Shown here in pieces: positions 1-7,859 of a stretch of DNA of 64,000 nt. This stretch comes from Marinobacter arenosus (GTDB lineage Bacteria; Pseudomonadota; Gammaproteobacteria; Pseudomonadales; Oleiphilaceae), in the NCBI RefSeq assembly GCF_019264345.1, contig NZ_JAHVAO010000001.1:1860001-1924000 (forward strand), written 5' to 3'. The first letter of the stretch is position 1; the number at the start of each line of letters is the position of its first letter. The notes beneath the pieces were generated by a model. It did no database searches. It had not been told where the DNA came from and saw only the letters and a list, made by a program, of their open reading frames with translations. Position numbers and translations under genes: made by a program.

Positions 1-919
1 GACGCACCAGGCGCTTATAGCTGTTCACGGTCGGGGCAATCACCGCACTGATGGCGGCGCCGTGCTTCAGCACACCAGCAATGAAGTGGTAGGCGATCTT
101 GCTGATGCCGCAGTTGTGGAGATCGTCGCCCTGGGGCTCAAACAGGTTCTCGCCGGTTTTGAGGTCGGCCAGGGACATATTGTAGTGGGCGCCGCTGCCG
201 GTCCGGTCCGCGAAAGGTTTGGGCATGAAACTGGCGAACGCGCCGTGCTTGCGGGCAATTTCGTTGGCCATCATCCGGAAGAACACCAGGCGGTCCGCCA
301 TGGTCAGGCCGTCGGCGTACTTGAAGTCGGTTTCGAACTGGCCGTTGGCGTCCTCATGGTCGAACGAATAGACATCCCATCCCAGCTCGTTCATGGCATC
401 CACCAGTTCGTCCATGATCGGCAGATTGTCCATCAGGGTGCGGGGGTCGTAACAGGGCTTGCCCAGGTTGTCGCGGTCGCTGAGGGGGGCAAAGCCACCG
501 TCCTCGGTATCCCGAAACAGGAAAAACTCGGTTTCTATTCCCAGGTTGAACTGGTAGCCCATCTCCTCGGCGGCACTCAGCTGACGCCGGAAGACGTTGC
601 GGGAGCAGGCCTCGAACGGTTCGCCATTCAGGTACAGGTTTCCGGGAAACCAGGCCAGTTGGCGGTTCCAGGGGCATACTGCGACGCCAGCGGCATCCGG
701 CATGGCGGCCACTTCATCGTCGGAGATGTCCTGGGGCACGCCATCGAGCGCGGCGCCGGTGTAAAGCTCGGAGCCTTCCATCATCTGCCCCAGATGGGCG
801 ATGGGTACAAACTTGCCCTTGCTCACCCCGTGGATGTCCACGTAGCTGGCAATGGCGTATTTCACACCCGTTTCGGCCAGCGATTGCTGCAGGGCCTTGG
901 TGTCGGTCAGGTCGGTCAT
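1..919 (-). CDS. glnT: GlnT/GmaS-type glutamine synthetase (3' end outside window)
   Basis: This is the N-terminal two thirds (about 306 codons) of a glutamine synthetase-fold enzyme that forms an amide from glutamate, ATP and ammonia or an amine. The ATG at 919-917 follows a GAGGAA ribosome-binding site. Motifs seen are GIETEFF near residue 126 (metal ligands), DHEDANGQFE near 190, and FMPKPFADRTGSGAH near 230 (nucleotide and glutamate site). These resemble the short GlnT/type III class, which also includes gamma-glutamylmethylamide synthetase GmaS, rather than housekeeping GlnA. Ammonia and methylamine as substrate cannot be told apart here. It lies beside a guanidine-riboswitch transporter operon, which fits nitrogen scavenging. 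It diverges from the hydrolase at 1079. Confidence 0.9.
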   Translation of the reverse strand, partial: MTDLTDTKALQQSLAETGVKYAIASYVDIHGVSKGKFVPIAHLGQMMEGSELYTGAALDGVPQDISDDEVAAMPDAAGVAVCPWNRQLAWFPGNLYLNGEPFEACSRNVFRRQLSAAEEMGYQFNLGIETEFFLFRDTEDGGFAPLSDRDNLGKPCYDPRTLMDNLPIMDELVDAMNELGWDVYSFDHEDANGQFETDFKYADGLTMADRLVFFRMMANEIARKHGAFASFMPKPFADRTGSGAHYNMSLADLKTGENLFEPQGDDLHNCGISKIAYHFIAGVLKHGAAISAVIAPTVNSYKRLVR

Positions 920-1002
920 GGTGATTCCTCGCGTGGCCCGGGCTTGCCGGGCCGATCAATGGATTTCTGGCACGTTTCTTTCTTGGAACCCACCATTCAA
1001 CT

Positions 1003-1018
1003 TACATGCCAGCATGTA
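1003..1018. promoter_or_regulatory. 16-bp palindrome, possible operator
   Basis: TACATGCCAGCATGTA has perfect 7-bp arms around a CA centre. It sits in the 159-bp divergent region between glnT and the alpha/beta hydrolase, where a repressor or activator site would be expected. The binding protein is not known to me. Confidence 0.4.
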
Positions 1019-1032
1019 TGTAAAAGACACAA

Positions 1033-1064
1033 GGGGCAACGACCCCTGCCCTGCCAGGGGTTTT
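1033..1064 (+). promoter_or_regulatory. overlapping alternative hairpins in hydrolase leader
   Basis: GGGG at 1033-1036 can pair with CCCC at 1043-1046. Alternatively CCCCTG at 1043-1048 pairs with CAGGGG at 1055-1060, followed by TTTT. The two hairpins exclude each other, as in attenuators, and end just before the ribosome-binding site of the gene at 1079. The T run is short, so this is only suggestive. Confidence 0.25.
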
Positions 1065-1078
1065 CAGACGAGGCACAA

Positions 1079-2110
1079 ATGTCCGAAAAACAGTGGATTA
1101 TCGAAGACTTCGAAGCAGGCGACCTTGCCCTTTCGAGCGGCGAGACCCTGTTCTCGGCCAGACTGCACTACCACCAGATCGGGGAACTGAACGCACCAAA
1201 AGACAACCTGATCCTCTTACCCACGTACTACGGTGGTGCGGCCGCCGGCAATCACCCCTGGTTCGGTGCCGACAGCCCCCTGGATCCGGACCAGTACTGC
1301 ATCGTCATTCCATCGCTGCTCGGGGCCGGCGAATCCTCGTCCCCCGCCAACACCTTCGGGGCACAGGCTGGGCACCGGTTTCCCCGGGTCAGCCTGTTCG
1401 ACAACGTACAGCTTCAGAAACGGCTGGTTGACGAGGTATTCGGCGGCGCCCGACTGGCCCTGGTGATGGGCTGGTCCATGGGCGGCATGCAGGCACTGCA
1501 GTGGGGCAGCCTGTTCCCAGACCGGGTCGGGGCGGTTCTCGCCACCTGCTGTACGGCCCGGTGCCACCCTCACAACCGCGTCTTCCTGGAAGGCGTGAAA
1601 GCGGCCCTGACCTGTGACCGGGACTTCCAGAACGGTCACTACCGGACACCGCCGGTTCGAGGGCTCCGGGCCTTTGCCCGGGTATACGCCGGCTGGGCGT
1701 ACTCCCAGGCGTTCTTTCGTCACGAACAATGGCGAGAGGCCGGCTTTGAATCCATTGAACACCTGCTGCAATGCTGGGAACAGGACCACCTGAGCCAGGA
1801 CGCCAACAACCTGCTCACGGTTCTGGACACCTGGCAACGGGGCAACATCGCCGACAACCCGGTTTTTACCGGCGACTACGCCGCCGCGCTGTCAGCCATC
1901 ACCATGCCCGCCTGCCTGATGCCCTCGACCACCGACCTCTATTTCACCGCTGAAGACGCGGCAACCGACGCCCGGGGCATGCCCGGCGCAAGCGTGCGGC
2001 CTCTGACGTCCGACTGGGGGCATATCGCCGGCGGCCCGGGCCGGGAAGCGGCAAGCGATCACCAGATCCTGTCGATGGCCGAGGCCCTGCTGGCCCGACG
2101 GGAGCGGTAA
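1079..2110 (+). CDS. alpha/beta hydrolase, homoserine acetyltransferase (MetX)-like
   Basis: A 343-residue alpha/beta-fold protein of the MetX-like group. The nucleophile elbow GWSMGG is near residue 131, an acid candidate lies in STTDLYF near 284, and the catalytic histidine is in DWGHIAGG near 314. ATG 1079 has GAGG five bases upstream. The same frame stays open further upstream, but that part lies antisense to glnT and the divergent promoter region, so I excluded it. Its substrate is not predictable from the sequence. It lacks the methionine-gene context of a true MetX, and its neighbours suggest a role in nitrogen or amide metabolism. Confidence 0.85.
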   Translation: MSEKQWIIEDFEAGDLALSSGETLFSARLHYHQIGELNAPKDNLILLPTYYGGAAAGNHPWFGADSPLDPDQYCIVIPSLLGAGESSSPANTFGAQAGHRFPRVSLFDNVQLQKRLVDEVFGGARLALVMGWSMGGMQALQWGSLFPDRVGAVLATCCTARCHPHNRVFLEGVKAALTCDRDFQNGHYRTPPVRGLRAFARVYAGWAYSQAFFRHEQWREAGFESIEHLLQCWEQDHLSQDANNLLTVLDTWQRGNIADNPVFTGDYAAALSAITMPACLMPSTTDLYFTAEDAATDARGMPGASVRPLTSDWGHIAGGPGREAASDHQILSMAEALLARRER

Positions 2111-2130
2111 CGGTGCACAGCCACTCTCAG

Positions 2131-2147
2131 CGCCCCGTATTGGTGCC
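2131..2147 (+). promoter_or_regulatory. NtrC-like activator half-palindrome
   Basis: CGCCCC-N5-GGTGCC matches the NtrC consensus TGCACC-N5-GGTGCA at 9 of 12 positions. It lies about 55 bp upstream of a strong sigma-54 promoter, within the usual enhancer range. The match is imperfect, so the assignment is inference. Confidence 0.35.
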
Positions 2148-2201
2148 CTGTTTGGATCGGCCCGTTTGCGGAGGGCTCCGGATGATGCGGTTCCTGGAGG
2201 C

Positions 2202-2219
2202 TTGGCACGCAGTCTGCAA
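2202..2219 (+). promoter_or_regulatory. sigma-54 (RpoN) promoter
   Basis: TTGGCACGCAGTCTGCA carries the -24 GG and -12 GC elements at the exact 10-nt spacing of the consensus TGGCACG-N4-TTGC. Transcription should start near 2230, about 80 nt before the guanidine-I riboswitch. This places the downstream transporter under an enhancer-binding activator, most likely NtrC. Confidence 0.8.
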
Positions 2220-2311
2220 CGAAAGCAGTGACGGTTTACCAAACCCTTATCCGTGCACAGCAGCCATTCACAGAACACCGCAGACGGTGCGGCCAAGACA
2301 ACGGACAACAA

Positions 2312-2425
2312 TGGGTGACTAGGGTTCCGATCCGGGCAGGGATACACCACCAGCCCGGGTGGCTGGTCCGAGAGTTACCGACCTCTGGGAGGTTACACGG
2401 CGGGACAAAAGCCCGGGAGACAGAC
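2312..2425 (+). promoter_or_regulatory. guanidine-I riboswitch (ykkC leader, subtype 1)
   Basis: The conserved ykkC-family blocks occur in order: CTAGGGTTCCG at 2319-2329, CTGGTCCGAGAG at 2363-2374, an ACCTC/GAGGT hairpin at 2381-2393, and ACACGGCGGGACAAAAGCCC at 2395-2414 followed by GGGAGA. This class binds free guanidinium and turns on guanidine transport and degradation genes. Between it and the permease start at 2487 I see only a weak TCGCA/TGCGA stem (2426-2449) and no U-tract. Control may therefore be translational. The family is also known for ppGpp and PRPP subtypes, but the downstream transporter type favours guanidine. Confidence 0.93.
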
Positions 2426-2486
2426 TCGCACGCGATTGCCGATCTGCGATGACCATGCCGTGTTGTGTGACCCGAGGAGAAGCCTT

Positions 2487-3302
2487 ATGCGATTGATCAA
2501 CCGCCGCCCCGGGCGGGTCTCTGCCACCCTACTGGGGCTGTTACCCTTCCTGCTCATCATGCTGGTCTACGGCCTTGCCTCCCAGGAGCGACTGGCAGAC
2601 AACCCGAATGACAAACTGCTGCCCGGCCTGGAACAGATGACGGCTGCGGTCGACCGTATGGCGTTCCAGGAAGACCGTCGCAGCGGCGATATCCTGATGT
2701 GGCAGGACACCACCGCCAGCCTGGCCCGCCTGGGCATGGGGGTTGGCATTGCCGCCCTGCTGGCGCTGTTCGTCGGGCTTCTCAATGGCGTGCTGCCGCT
2801 GGTTCGGGCCAACCTCGCGCCCCTGGTGTCGGCCCTGTCCATGGTGCCGCCACTGGCCATCCTGCCCATCCTCTTTATCGTGTTCGGCCTCGGCGAACTG
2901 TCCAAGGTCATGCTGATCGTCATCGGCACCGCCCCGATCATGATGCGCGATGTCGCCCAGCGGGTGCGCGAGCTGCCCGGCGAACAGCTGATCAAGATCC
3001 AGACCCTGGGGGCGAATTCCTGGCAGGTCATCACCCGGATGGCCCTGCCCCAGGTGTTGCCCCGGCTGATCGATGCCGTGCGTCTGAGCCTGGGACCGGC
3101 CTGGCTGTTCCTTATTGCCGCCGAGGCCATCGCCTCCACCGAAGGCCTCGGTTACCGGATCTTCCTGGTCCGCCGCTACCTGGCCATGGATGTGATCCTG
3201 CCCTACGTCATCTGGATCACCATTCTCGCCATCGTCATCGACCAGTGCCTGCGCCTCGCCAACCGCAGGTTGTTCCCGTGGTACAACGCAGGAGGCCACT
3301 GA
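2487..3302 (+). CDS. ABC transporter permease, guanidine/urea-carboxylase cluster type
   Basis: A 271-residue inner-membrane permease of the SsuC/TauC (BPD_transp_1) superfamily. It has a first membrane segment near residues 10-30, a periplasmic insert with DNPNDKLLPGLEQ (near 39), and a five-helix core ending near residue 255. The insert is typical of permeases from riboswitch-controlled urea carboxylase (guanidine) operons. The EAA-type loop reads GANSWQVITRMALPQ. The start ATG 2487 has a GAGGAG site upstream. Its stop overlaps the ATPase start (TGATG). No periplasmic binding protein gene accompanies it. Confidence 0.88.
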   Translation: MRLINRRPGRVSATLLGLLPFLLIMLVYGLASQERLADNPNDKLLPGLEQMTAAVDRMAFQEDRRSGDILMWQDTTASLARLGMGVGIAALLALFVGLLNGVLPLVRANLAPLVSALSMVPPLAILPILFIVFGLGELSKVMLIVIGTAPIMMRDVAQRVRELPGEQLIKIQTLGANSWQVITRMALPQVLPRLIDAVRLSLGPAWLFLIAAEAIASTEGLGYRIFLVRRYLAMDVILPYVIWITILAIVIDQCLRLANRRLFPWYNAGGH

Positions 3303-4087
3303 TGAGCTTCATCACCGTCAACAAACTGTGGAAGGAATACGGTGACCAGGTGGTCCTGGAAAACCTGAACCTGAACGTCAAACAGGGCGAGTTCTGCACG
3401 CTGGTAGGCGCCTCCGGCTGTGGTAAATCCACCTTTTTGAAGATGCTGCTGGGCCAGGAAACCGCCAGCCGTGGTGAGCTGTTGCTGGAAGGTGAGGCGT
3501 TTCCGGCCGAACCGGACCGCAACCGGGGCATCGTGTTCCAGCGTTACTCGGTGTTCCCACACCTGACGGTCCGCCAGAACGTGCTGATGGGCCTGGAACT
3601 GGAACAGAAACCCTGGCTCGGCAAACTGTTCGGCACCGCCCGACGGGAAGCATTGGAGCGCGTGGATGCCATGCTGGAGTCAGTGGGCCTGACCCCGTCT
3701 GCTCACAAATGGCCCCACGAACTGTCGGGCGGCATGCAGCAACGGCTGGCCATCGCCCAGTCCCTGATCATGCGCCCACGGGTGCTGTTGCTGGACGAAC
3801 CCTTTGGCGCCCTCGATCCCGGCATTCGCGGTGACATGCACGACCTGCTGCTGAAACTCTGGCAGGAAACCGGCACCACCATCTTCATGGTGACCCACGA
3901 TCTCCAGGAAGGCTTCTATCTGGGCACCCGATTGCTGGTGTTCGACAAGGTCCGCAATGACCCGCACGACCCACAGGCCTTCGGGGCCACCATCACCTAC
4001 GACCTGCCCATCGGGCGGACCGATCGCAAGCTGCTGGACGACATCCATCAATCGGTGGCGGAGACCGCTCGGCACCAGGCTGCCTGA
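3302..4087 (+). CDS. ABC transporter ATPase, guanidine/urea-carboxylase cluster type
   Basis: A 261-residue ATP-binding subunit. Walker A GASGCGKST is at about residues 36-44, the signature LSGGMQQR near 140, Walker B VLLLDEP near 161, and the switch histidine in VTHDLQ. The C-terminal part (LLVFDKVRNDPHDPQAFG) is characteristic of ATPases encoded with urea/guanidine carboxylase, as opposed to ordinary TauB or SsuB. It is translationally coupled to the permease. The operon then ends at a hairpin terminator, so carboxylase and allophanate hydrolase genes are absent here. Confidence 0.88.
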   Translation: MSFITVNKLWKEYGDQVVLENLNLNVKQGEFCTLVGASGCGKSTFLKMLLGQETASRGELLLEGEAFPAEPDRNRGIVFQRYSVFPHLTVRQNVLMGLELEQKPWLGKLFGTARREALERVDAMLESVGLTPSAHKWPHELSGGMQQRLAIAQSLIMRPRVLLLDEPFGALDPGIRGDMHDLLLKLWQETGTTIFMVTHDLQEGFYLGTRLLVFDKVRNDPHDPQAFGATITYDLPIGRTDRKLLDDIHQSVAETARHQAA

Positions 4088-4104
4088 GGGCAGCGGTCAG
4101 GCAC

Positions 4105-4136
4105 AAAAAAGGTCGCCCGAGGGCGACCTTGTTCTT
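4105..4136. terminator. bidirectional Rho-independent terminator
   Basis: GGTCGCCC-GA-GGGCGACC (4111-4128) is flanked by six A on the left and a T-rich stretch on the right. It lies between the convergent ABC ATPase and pedH-like genes and could stop transcription from both sides. Confidence 0.85.
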
Positions 4137-4148
4137 TCCTGGCCGGGA

Positions 4149-5924
4149 TCAGTTGCTGGCAACCCGATCCTTCGGCAGTTTGAAGGTCCAGACCATACCG
4201 CCCTGGTTGAACTCCTTCACCACCTTGGCCACTTCACCCCCCCAGAGTGGAACCGCACCACCCCAGCCGGAGGCCACGGAGACGTACTGCTCGCCGTCCA
4301 TCTCCCAGGTGACAGGGGTACCCACCACGCCGGAGCCGGTGTTGAACTTGTAGAGCTCTTCGCCGGTCTTGGCGTCGAACGCCTTCAGGTAGCCCTCGGG
4401 GGTACCGGTGAACACCAGGTCACCGGCCGTCGTCATCACACCACCCCACAGAGGCGCGGTATTCTCGTGACGCCACACTTCCTTGCCGGTTTTCGGATCC
4501 ATCGCGCGCAGCACGCCGATGTAATCGTCGTTCGCCGGCTTGATGGTGAAGCCAGCACCCAGGAAGGCCGCGCCTTTCTTGTAGGAAACCGGCTCGTTCC
4601 AGATGTCCATGGACCACTCGTTGGACGGCACGTAGAACAGGCCGGTGTTCTGGCTGTACGCCATGGGCATCCAGTTCTTGCCACCCAGGAAGGCCGGCTG
4701 GGCGACGACCGGGTTACCCTTGGTGCCATCGGTGGCATTGGGGTCACCCGGACGGCCATCGTCGGTAAAGATCGGACGACCGGTCTTGGGATCCAGCCCC
4801 TTGGCCCAGGTGATCTTATCGACGAACGGGAAGCCCCGGATGAAGTCGCCGTTCTCGCGATTCAGGACGTACATGAAACCATTACGGTCGGCCGTCGCAG
4901 CCGCCTTGACGGTCTTGCCGTTTTCCTCGTAATCGAAGGAGATCAGTTCGTTGACGCCATCGTAATCCCAACCGTCGTGGGGCGTGGTCTGGAAGTGCCA
5001 CTTGATGCTGCCATCGTTGGGGTCAATGGCCACGCGGGACGATGAGAACAGGTTGTCCCCGGGACGCAGGTGCGAGTTCCACGGGGCCGGGTTGCCGGTG
5101 CCGAAGAACAGGGAATCGGTATCCGGATCGTAGGTACCGCCCAGCCAGGTCGCGGCGCCGCCGTTCTTCCACATATCGCCGGGCCAGGTGCGTCCGGCTT
5201 CACCACCGGAAATACCGTTCTCGATGGCCTTGCCGTCCTTGTAGACGAACCCCATGTGGCCCTCGACCGTTGGGCGGGTCCAGAGCTTCTCGCCGGTGTT
5301 GGCGTCGTAGGCTTCGACCTTGCCGACAATACCGAATTCACCACCGGAGACACCGGTGATCAGCTTGCCCTTGACCACCAGCGGCGCAGCGGTGATGGCG
5401 TAGCCGGCCTGGTAGTCAGCGACCTTCTTGATCCACATCGGCTTGCCGGTGTCCTTGTTGAGGGCCACCAGCTTGGCGTCGAGGGTACCGAAAATCACCT
5501 TGTCGTCGTACAGTGCGACACCCCGGTTGACCACGTCACAGCAGGGCATGATGCCGTCGGGCAGACGCGCGTCGTACTGCCAGATTTCTTCGCCAGTCCT
5601 GGCGTCAATGGCGTACACGCGGGAATAGGAGGCGGTCACATACATCACCCCATCCTTGATCATCGGCTGGGATTCCTGACCGCGCATCTTTTCACTGCCG
5701 AAGGAGAAGGCCCAGACCGGCTGCAGGTACTGGATGTTGCTGGCATTCAGGTCATCCAGGGTGCTGAACCGCTGCCCCTGGGTGCCCATGCCATAGCTGA
5801 CAATGTCTTCAGGGGTATTGGCATCGTTCATGATGTCTTCGTCGGTGACCGCCTGGGCCCCGTACGACACCGCCAGTGCCAGTGCGCTGGCAGCAATGCG
5901 AATCCCGAACTTGTTCGATCTCAT
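4149..5924 (-). CDS. pedH: PQQ-dependent alcohol dehydrogenase, PedH-like (lanthanide type)
   Basis: A 591-residue periplasmic quinoprotein that oxidises alcohols and passes electrons to a c-type cytochrome. It has a signal peptide ending near AQA (residue 25), an eight-bladed propeller with repeated tryptophan-docking motifs, the adjacent cysteine pair Cys128-Cys129 that contacts PQQ, and the catalytic segment [11 protein letters not shown] with Asp320. The extra Asp322 two residues later is the mark of lanthanide-dependent enzymes (XoxF, PedH); calcium enzymes have Ala or Ser there. The sequence follows Pseudomonas PedH closely through most of its length as I recall it. I chose ATG 5924 (GGAG upstream) over a TTG at 5939. 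It has its own upstream region behind the terminator of the neighbouring gene. Confidence 0.93.
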   Translation of the reverse strand: MRSNKFGIRIAASALALAVSYGAQAVTDEDIMNDANTPEDIVSYGMGTQGQRFSTLDDLNASNIQYLQPVWAFSFGSEKMRGQESQPMIKDGVMYVTASYSRVYAIDARTGEEIWQYDARLPDGIMPCCDVVNRGVALYDDKVIFGTLDAKLVALNKDTGKPMWIKKVADYQAGYAITAAPLVVKGKLITGVSGGEFGIVGKVEAYDANTGEKLWTRPTVEGHMGFVYKDGKAIENGISGGEAGRTWPGDMWKNGGAATWLGGTYDPDTDSLFFGTGNPAPWNSHLRPGDNLFSSSRVAIDPNDGSIKWHFQTTPHDGWDYDGVNELISFDYEENGKTVKAAATADRNGFMYVLNRENGDFIRGFPFVDKITWAKGLDPKTGRPIFTDDGRPGDPNATDGTKGNPVVAQPAFLGGKNWMPMAYSQNTGLFYVPSNEWSMDIWNEPVSYKKGAAFLGAGFTIKPANDDYIGVLRAMDPKTGKEVWRHENTAPLWGGVMTTAGDLVFTGTPEGYLKAFDAKTGEELYKFNTGSGVVGTPVTWEMDGEQYVSVASGWGGAVPLWGGEVAKVVKEFNQGGMVWTFKLPKDRVASN

Positions 5925-6051
5925 GGTTGCGCTCTCCAATTCTCTTGTTTTCGGTTTTTCGGTGAACCGGGATAATTTCCCGCCTCTGCACTGATTCTTC
6001 GCTTTGATGGAAAAACCAACAATTACTCGCCGGCACTGGTTTTCTCATCAC

Positions 6052-6069
6052 TTGGTAGTACTACTTCCC
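6052..6069 (-). promoter_or_regulatory. GTAGTACTAC palindrome upstream of pedH
   Basis: The pedH upstream region holds TTGGTAGTACTACTTCCC about 130 bp before the start codon, with the 10-bp palindrome GTAGTACTAC inside it. Related GGTAGTA/TAGTAC elements occur in other intergenic regions of this locus (7727-7787, 14073-14085, 18551-18598). That makes it a candidate site for the local response regulator. Confidence 0.4.
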
Positions 6070-6073
6070 AAAA

Positions 6074-6100
6074 GAAAGCCCGCGACGGGGCGCGGGCTTC
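6074..6100 (-). terminator. Rho-independent terminator after xoxJ-like gene
   Basis: On the minus strand GCCCGCG and CGCGGGC (6078-6097) form a stem followed by a T-rich run. It lies 25 bases after the stop of the substrate-binding protein gene and separates it from pedH. Confidence 0.75.
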
Positions 6101-6124
6101 GGCGTGCAACATTCTCTGGGGCGG

Positions 6125-7093
6125 TCACTGGGGGGCTTGAGGGCTGCCCTCAGCCCTGGCGATGGCTTCCTCGCTGAGAAACTCCCGGTAGTACTGGGGC
6201 ACGCTGTACTGCAGTTCCAGGTTGGCGAATACCCCATCCAGTTCACCGGTCTTGACCAGGTTGCCGATGATTTCCTCGAGGGCGTAGCCCAACTGACGAT
6301 GGGTATGTTTGATGGCCATGCCGACATCCCACACCTGCTTGCCAAGGCCCGGGAAGCCGTTGCCGGCCAGCTGGAACGCGGCGTTCTCGGGCTTGGCCAG
6401 CTCATGGTCGATCTCCGCCCGCATGCCCATAACGGCACTGACCTCTCCCGCCCGCATGGCGTCGAAGGCCGTCCTGACATTGGGATAGTGGCGCACCTGT
6501 TCGCGCATGCGTCCCTGCAGCCCGGAGGTCAGGTAGAAGTCCGGTAGGGTGTCGATCTCGACTCCGATCGGGTGGTACTGGAACACCGCGACCGTCGACA
6601 CCGACTCCAGTTTTTCCGGGTTGAAGGCAATCTGCCAGGTCTCCTGCTGGTAGGGTCCGAACAGCACCACCTGCTCATTGATGTACTCTCCGGTGGAGTC
6701 CTGCATGTAGGCGTATTCCTTGTCGTAGGGCACACGCATCATCACGTCGGCGAGCCGGCGCTTGGCCAGGTAATGGCCTTTCCAGACGTTGTTGCGCAGG
6801 TCGTCACCCAGGTTCTCGTCCGGCACGATCCAGTGGACCCGGAATGCCACACCCAGTTCACGGGCAATGCGCTGGCCGATTTCGACGTCGATCCCGCGAG
6901 GTTCACCGTTGACCTGGTAGGAATAGGGCGGAAAATTCTCATAGACGCCGACCTTGAGGTAGCCGGATTCGATGATTTTGTCATAGGTCCGGTCGGCCGG
7001 ACGGTTGAGCAGAGGGTCCCCGTCGTCCACTTCCTGGGCGAAGACCAACTGGAAGACCAGAAGCAGGGTGATAACGCCAGACAGTGCTTTCAT
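6125..7093 (-). CDS. quinoprotein-associated periplasmic binding protein (XoxJ/MxaJ-like)
   Basis: A 322-residue secreted protein (signal peptide cleaved near VFA, residue 19) with a family 3 solute-binding fold. The opening lobe contains YLKVGVYENFPPYSY and DVEIGQRIARELG. Proteins of this type sit beside PQQ dehydrogenases and c-type cytochromes. Methylotroph MxaJ/XoxJ are thought to help mature or activate the dehydrogenase rather than feed a transporter. It is downstream of the c550 gene on the same strand with a 75-base gap, so the two are probably cotranscribed. A role in nutrient uptake cannot be excluded. Confidence 0.8.
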   Translation of the reverse strand: MKALSGVITLLLVFQLVFAQEVDDGDPLLNRPADRTYDKIIESGYLKVGVYENFPPYSYQVNGEPRGIDVEIGQRIARELGVAFRVHWIVPDENLGDDLRNNVWKGHYLAKRRLADVMMRVPYDKEYAYMQDSTGEYINEQVVLFGPYQQETWQIAFNPEKLESVSTVAVFQYHPIGVEIDTLPDFYLTSGLQGRMREQVRHYPNVRTAFDAMRAGEVSAVMGMRAEIDHELAKPENAAFQLAGNGFPGLGKQVWDVGMAIKHTHRQLGYALEEIIGNLVKTGELDGVFANLELQYSVPQYYREFLSEEAIARAEGSPQAPQ

Positions 7094-7168
7094 TGTTTTT
7101 CCTCAACGCCATCAGGCCGGCACATGGCCGGCCCGGAAACAGACCATCAGATCACCTGAGCCGACCGC

Positions 7169-7597
7169 TCACTCAGGCTTGGGCAGAGACTCCACGTAGG
7201 TCTTGATGGCCCACATGGCGTTCTGGTCCAGCGTCTTCTTCCAGGACGGCATACCCCGGTCGGTGCCGTTCCGCACCCGGGTGATGTAATACTCGTCGTC
7301 CCACTCGGTCAGCTCCCGCAGGTCCGGGGTCAGGCCGCCGGACATGGCACGGATACCGTGACAACCGGCGCAGTTGCCGGCGTAGGCGCTCTCGCCGATC
7401 GCCACCGCCTGGGCGTTCATGTCGCCGTGCTGATTGCCTTCGCGGAACGGGTTCTGGGCCAGGACTTCCTCACCCAGGGTCGGCAGGTTTCCGGTGTCAA
7501 CCTCTTGGGGAGTGACATTGCCATGGGCCACGACCAGGCCGGCCGCGCCGAGCAGGGCCGTCGTGATCAGGGTTTTGAGTGAAAAGGACATTGCCAT
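7169..7597 (-). CDS. pedF: cytochrome c550, PedF/ExaB-type electron acceptor
   Basis: A 142-residue monoheme c-type cytochrome with a signal peptide to about residue 24. The heme site is CAGCH (Cys76, Cys79, His80), and Met116 in RGMPSW is the likely sixth ligand. In quinoprotein alcohol oxidation such a c550 takes electrons from the reduced PQQ enzyme and passes them to a terminal oxidase. The start has GAGGAAG upstream. It is first in a minus-strand unit with the XoxJ-like gene and diverges from the PQQ-associated ABC genes. Confidence 0.88.
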   Translation of the reverse strand: MAMSFSLKTLITTALLGAAGLVVAHGNVTPQEVDTGNLPTLGEEVLAQNPFREGNQHGDMNAQAVAIGESAYAGNCAGCHGIRAMSGGLTPDLRELTEWDDEYYITRVRNGTDRGMPSWKKTLDQNAMWAIKTYVESLPKPE

Positions 7598-7859
7598 TGC
7601 TGCTTCCTCTGTGTTGATTCCCCGTGCACTGGCTGTTGGATTTGTCAGGTGCCAGCTTTCTGACTTTCAGTCTAAGAATCCCGCTCGCCAATCCGAATGC
7701 CACTTTGGAGGATTTGGCGTAGTTCCTTGGTAGTAGGTGGGAGGTCTGTGGTGAGCTTTCTCATCCTTTAGTACTGCCGGATTGCGACTTTCTGAATATT
7801 TCCGCCCCGGTCCGCGTTCTCTAAGCTCAAGGGAAAGACAACAAGAATCAGGAGCGCCT
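7598..7859. promoter_or_regulatory. divergent control region, cytochrome c550 / PQQ-ABC genes
   Basis: This 262-bp region separates two oppositely directed operons of the alcohol-oxidation locus and must hold both promoters. It contains CCTTGGTAGTAGGTGGGAGG (7727-7746) and CCTTTAGTACTGCC (7775-7788), relatives of the palindrome upstream of pedH. I could not place convincing sigma-70 elements and saw no sigma-54 site. Confidence 0.5.

Noticed and set aside
965..981. Second sigma-54-like sequence (CTGGCACG...) before the hydrolase
   Set aside because: The -24 half matches, but the -12 position has TC in place of the invariant GC, so I do not count it as a promoter.
62..1078. In-frame open extension upstream of the alpha/beta hydrolase
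   Set aside because: It is antisense to glnT, whose product is recognisable, and crosses the divergent promoter region. ATG 1079 has a good ribosome-binding site and begins the hydrolase homology.
2113..2322. Short open frame between the hydrolase and the riboswitch
   Set aside because: It covers the sigma-54 promoter and runs into the riboswitch. No ribosome-binding site and no protein-like features.
4149..5924. Assignment of the dehydrogenase as MxaF or calcium-type ExaA
   Set aside because: The Asp at the diagnostic position (residue 322) and the PedH-like wording argue against a calcium enzyme.
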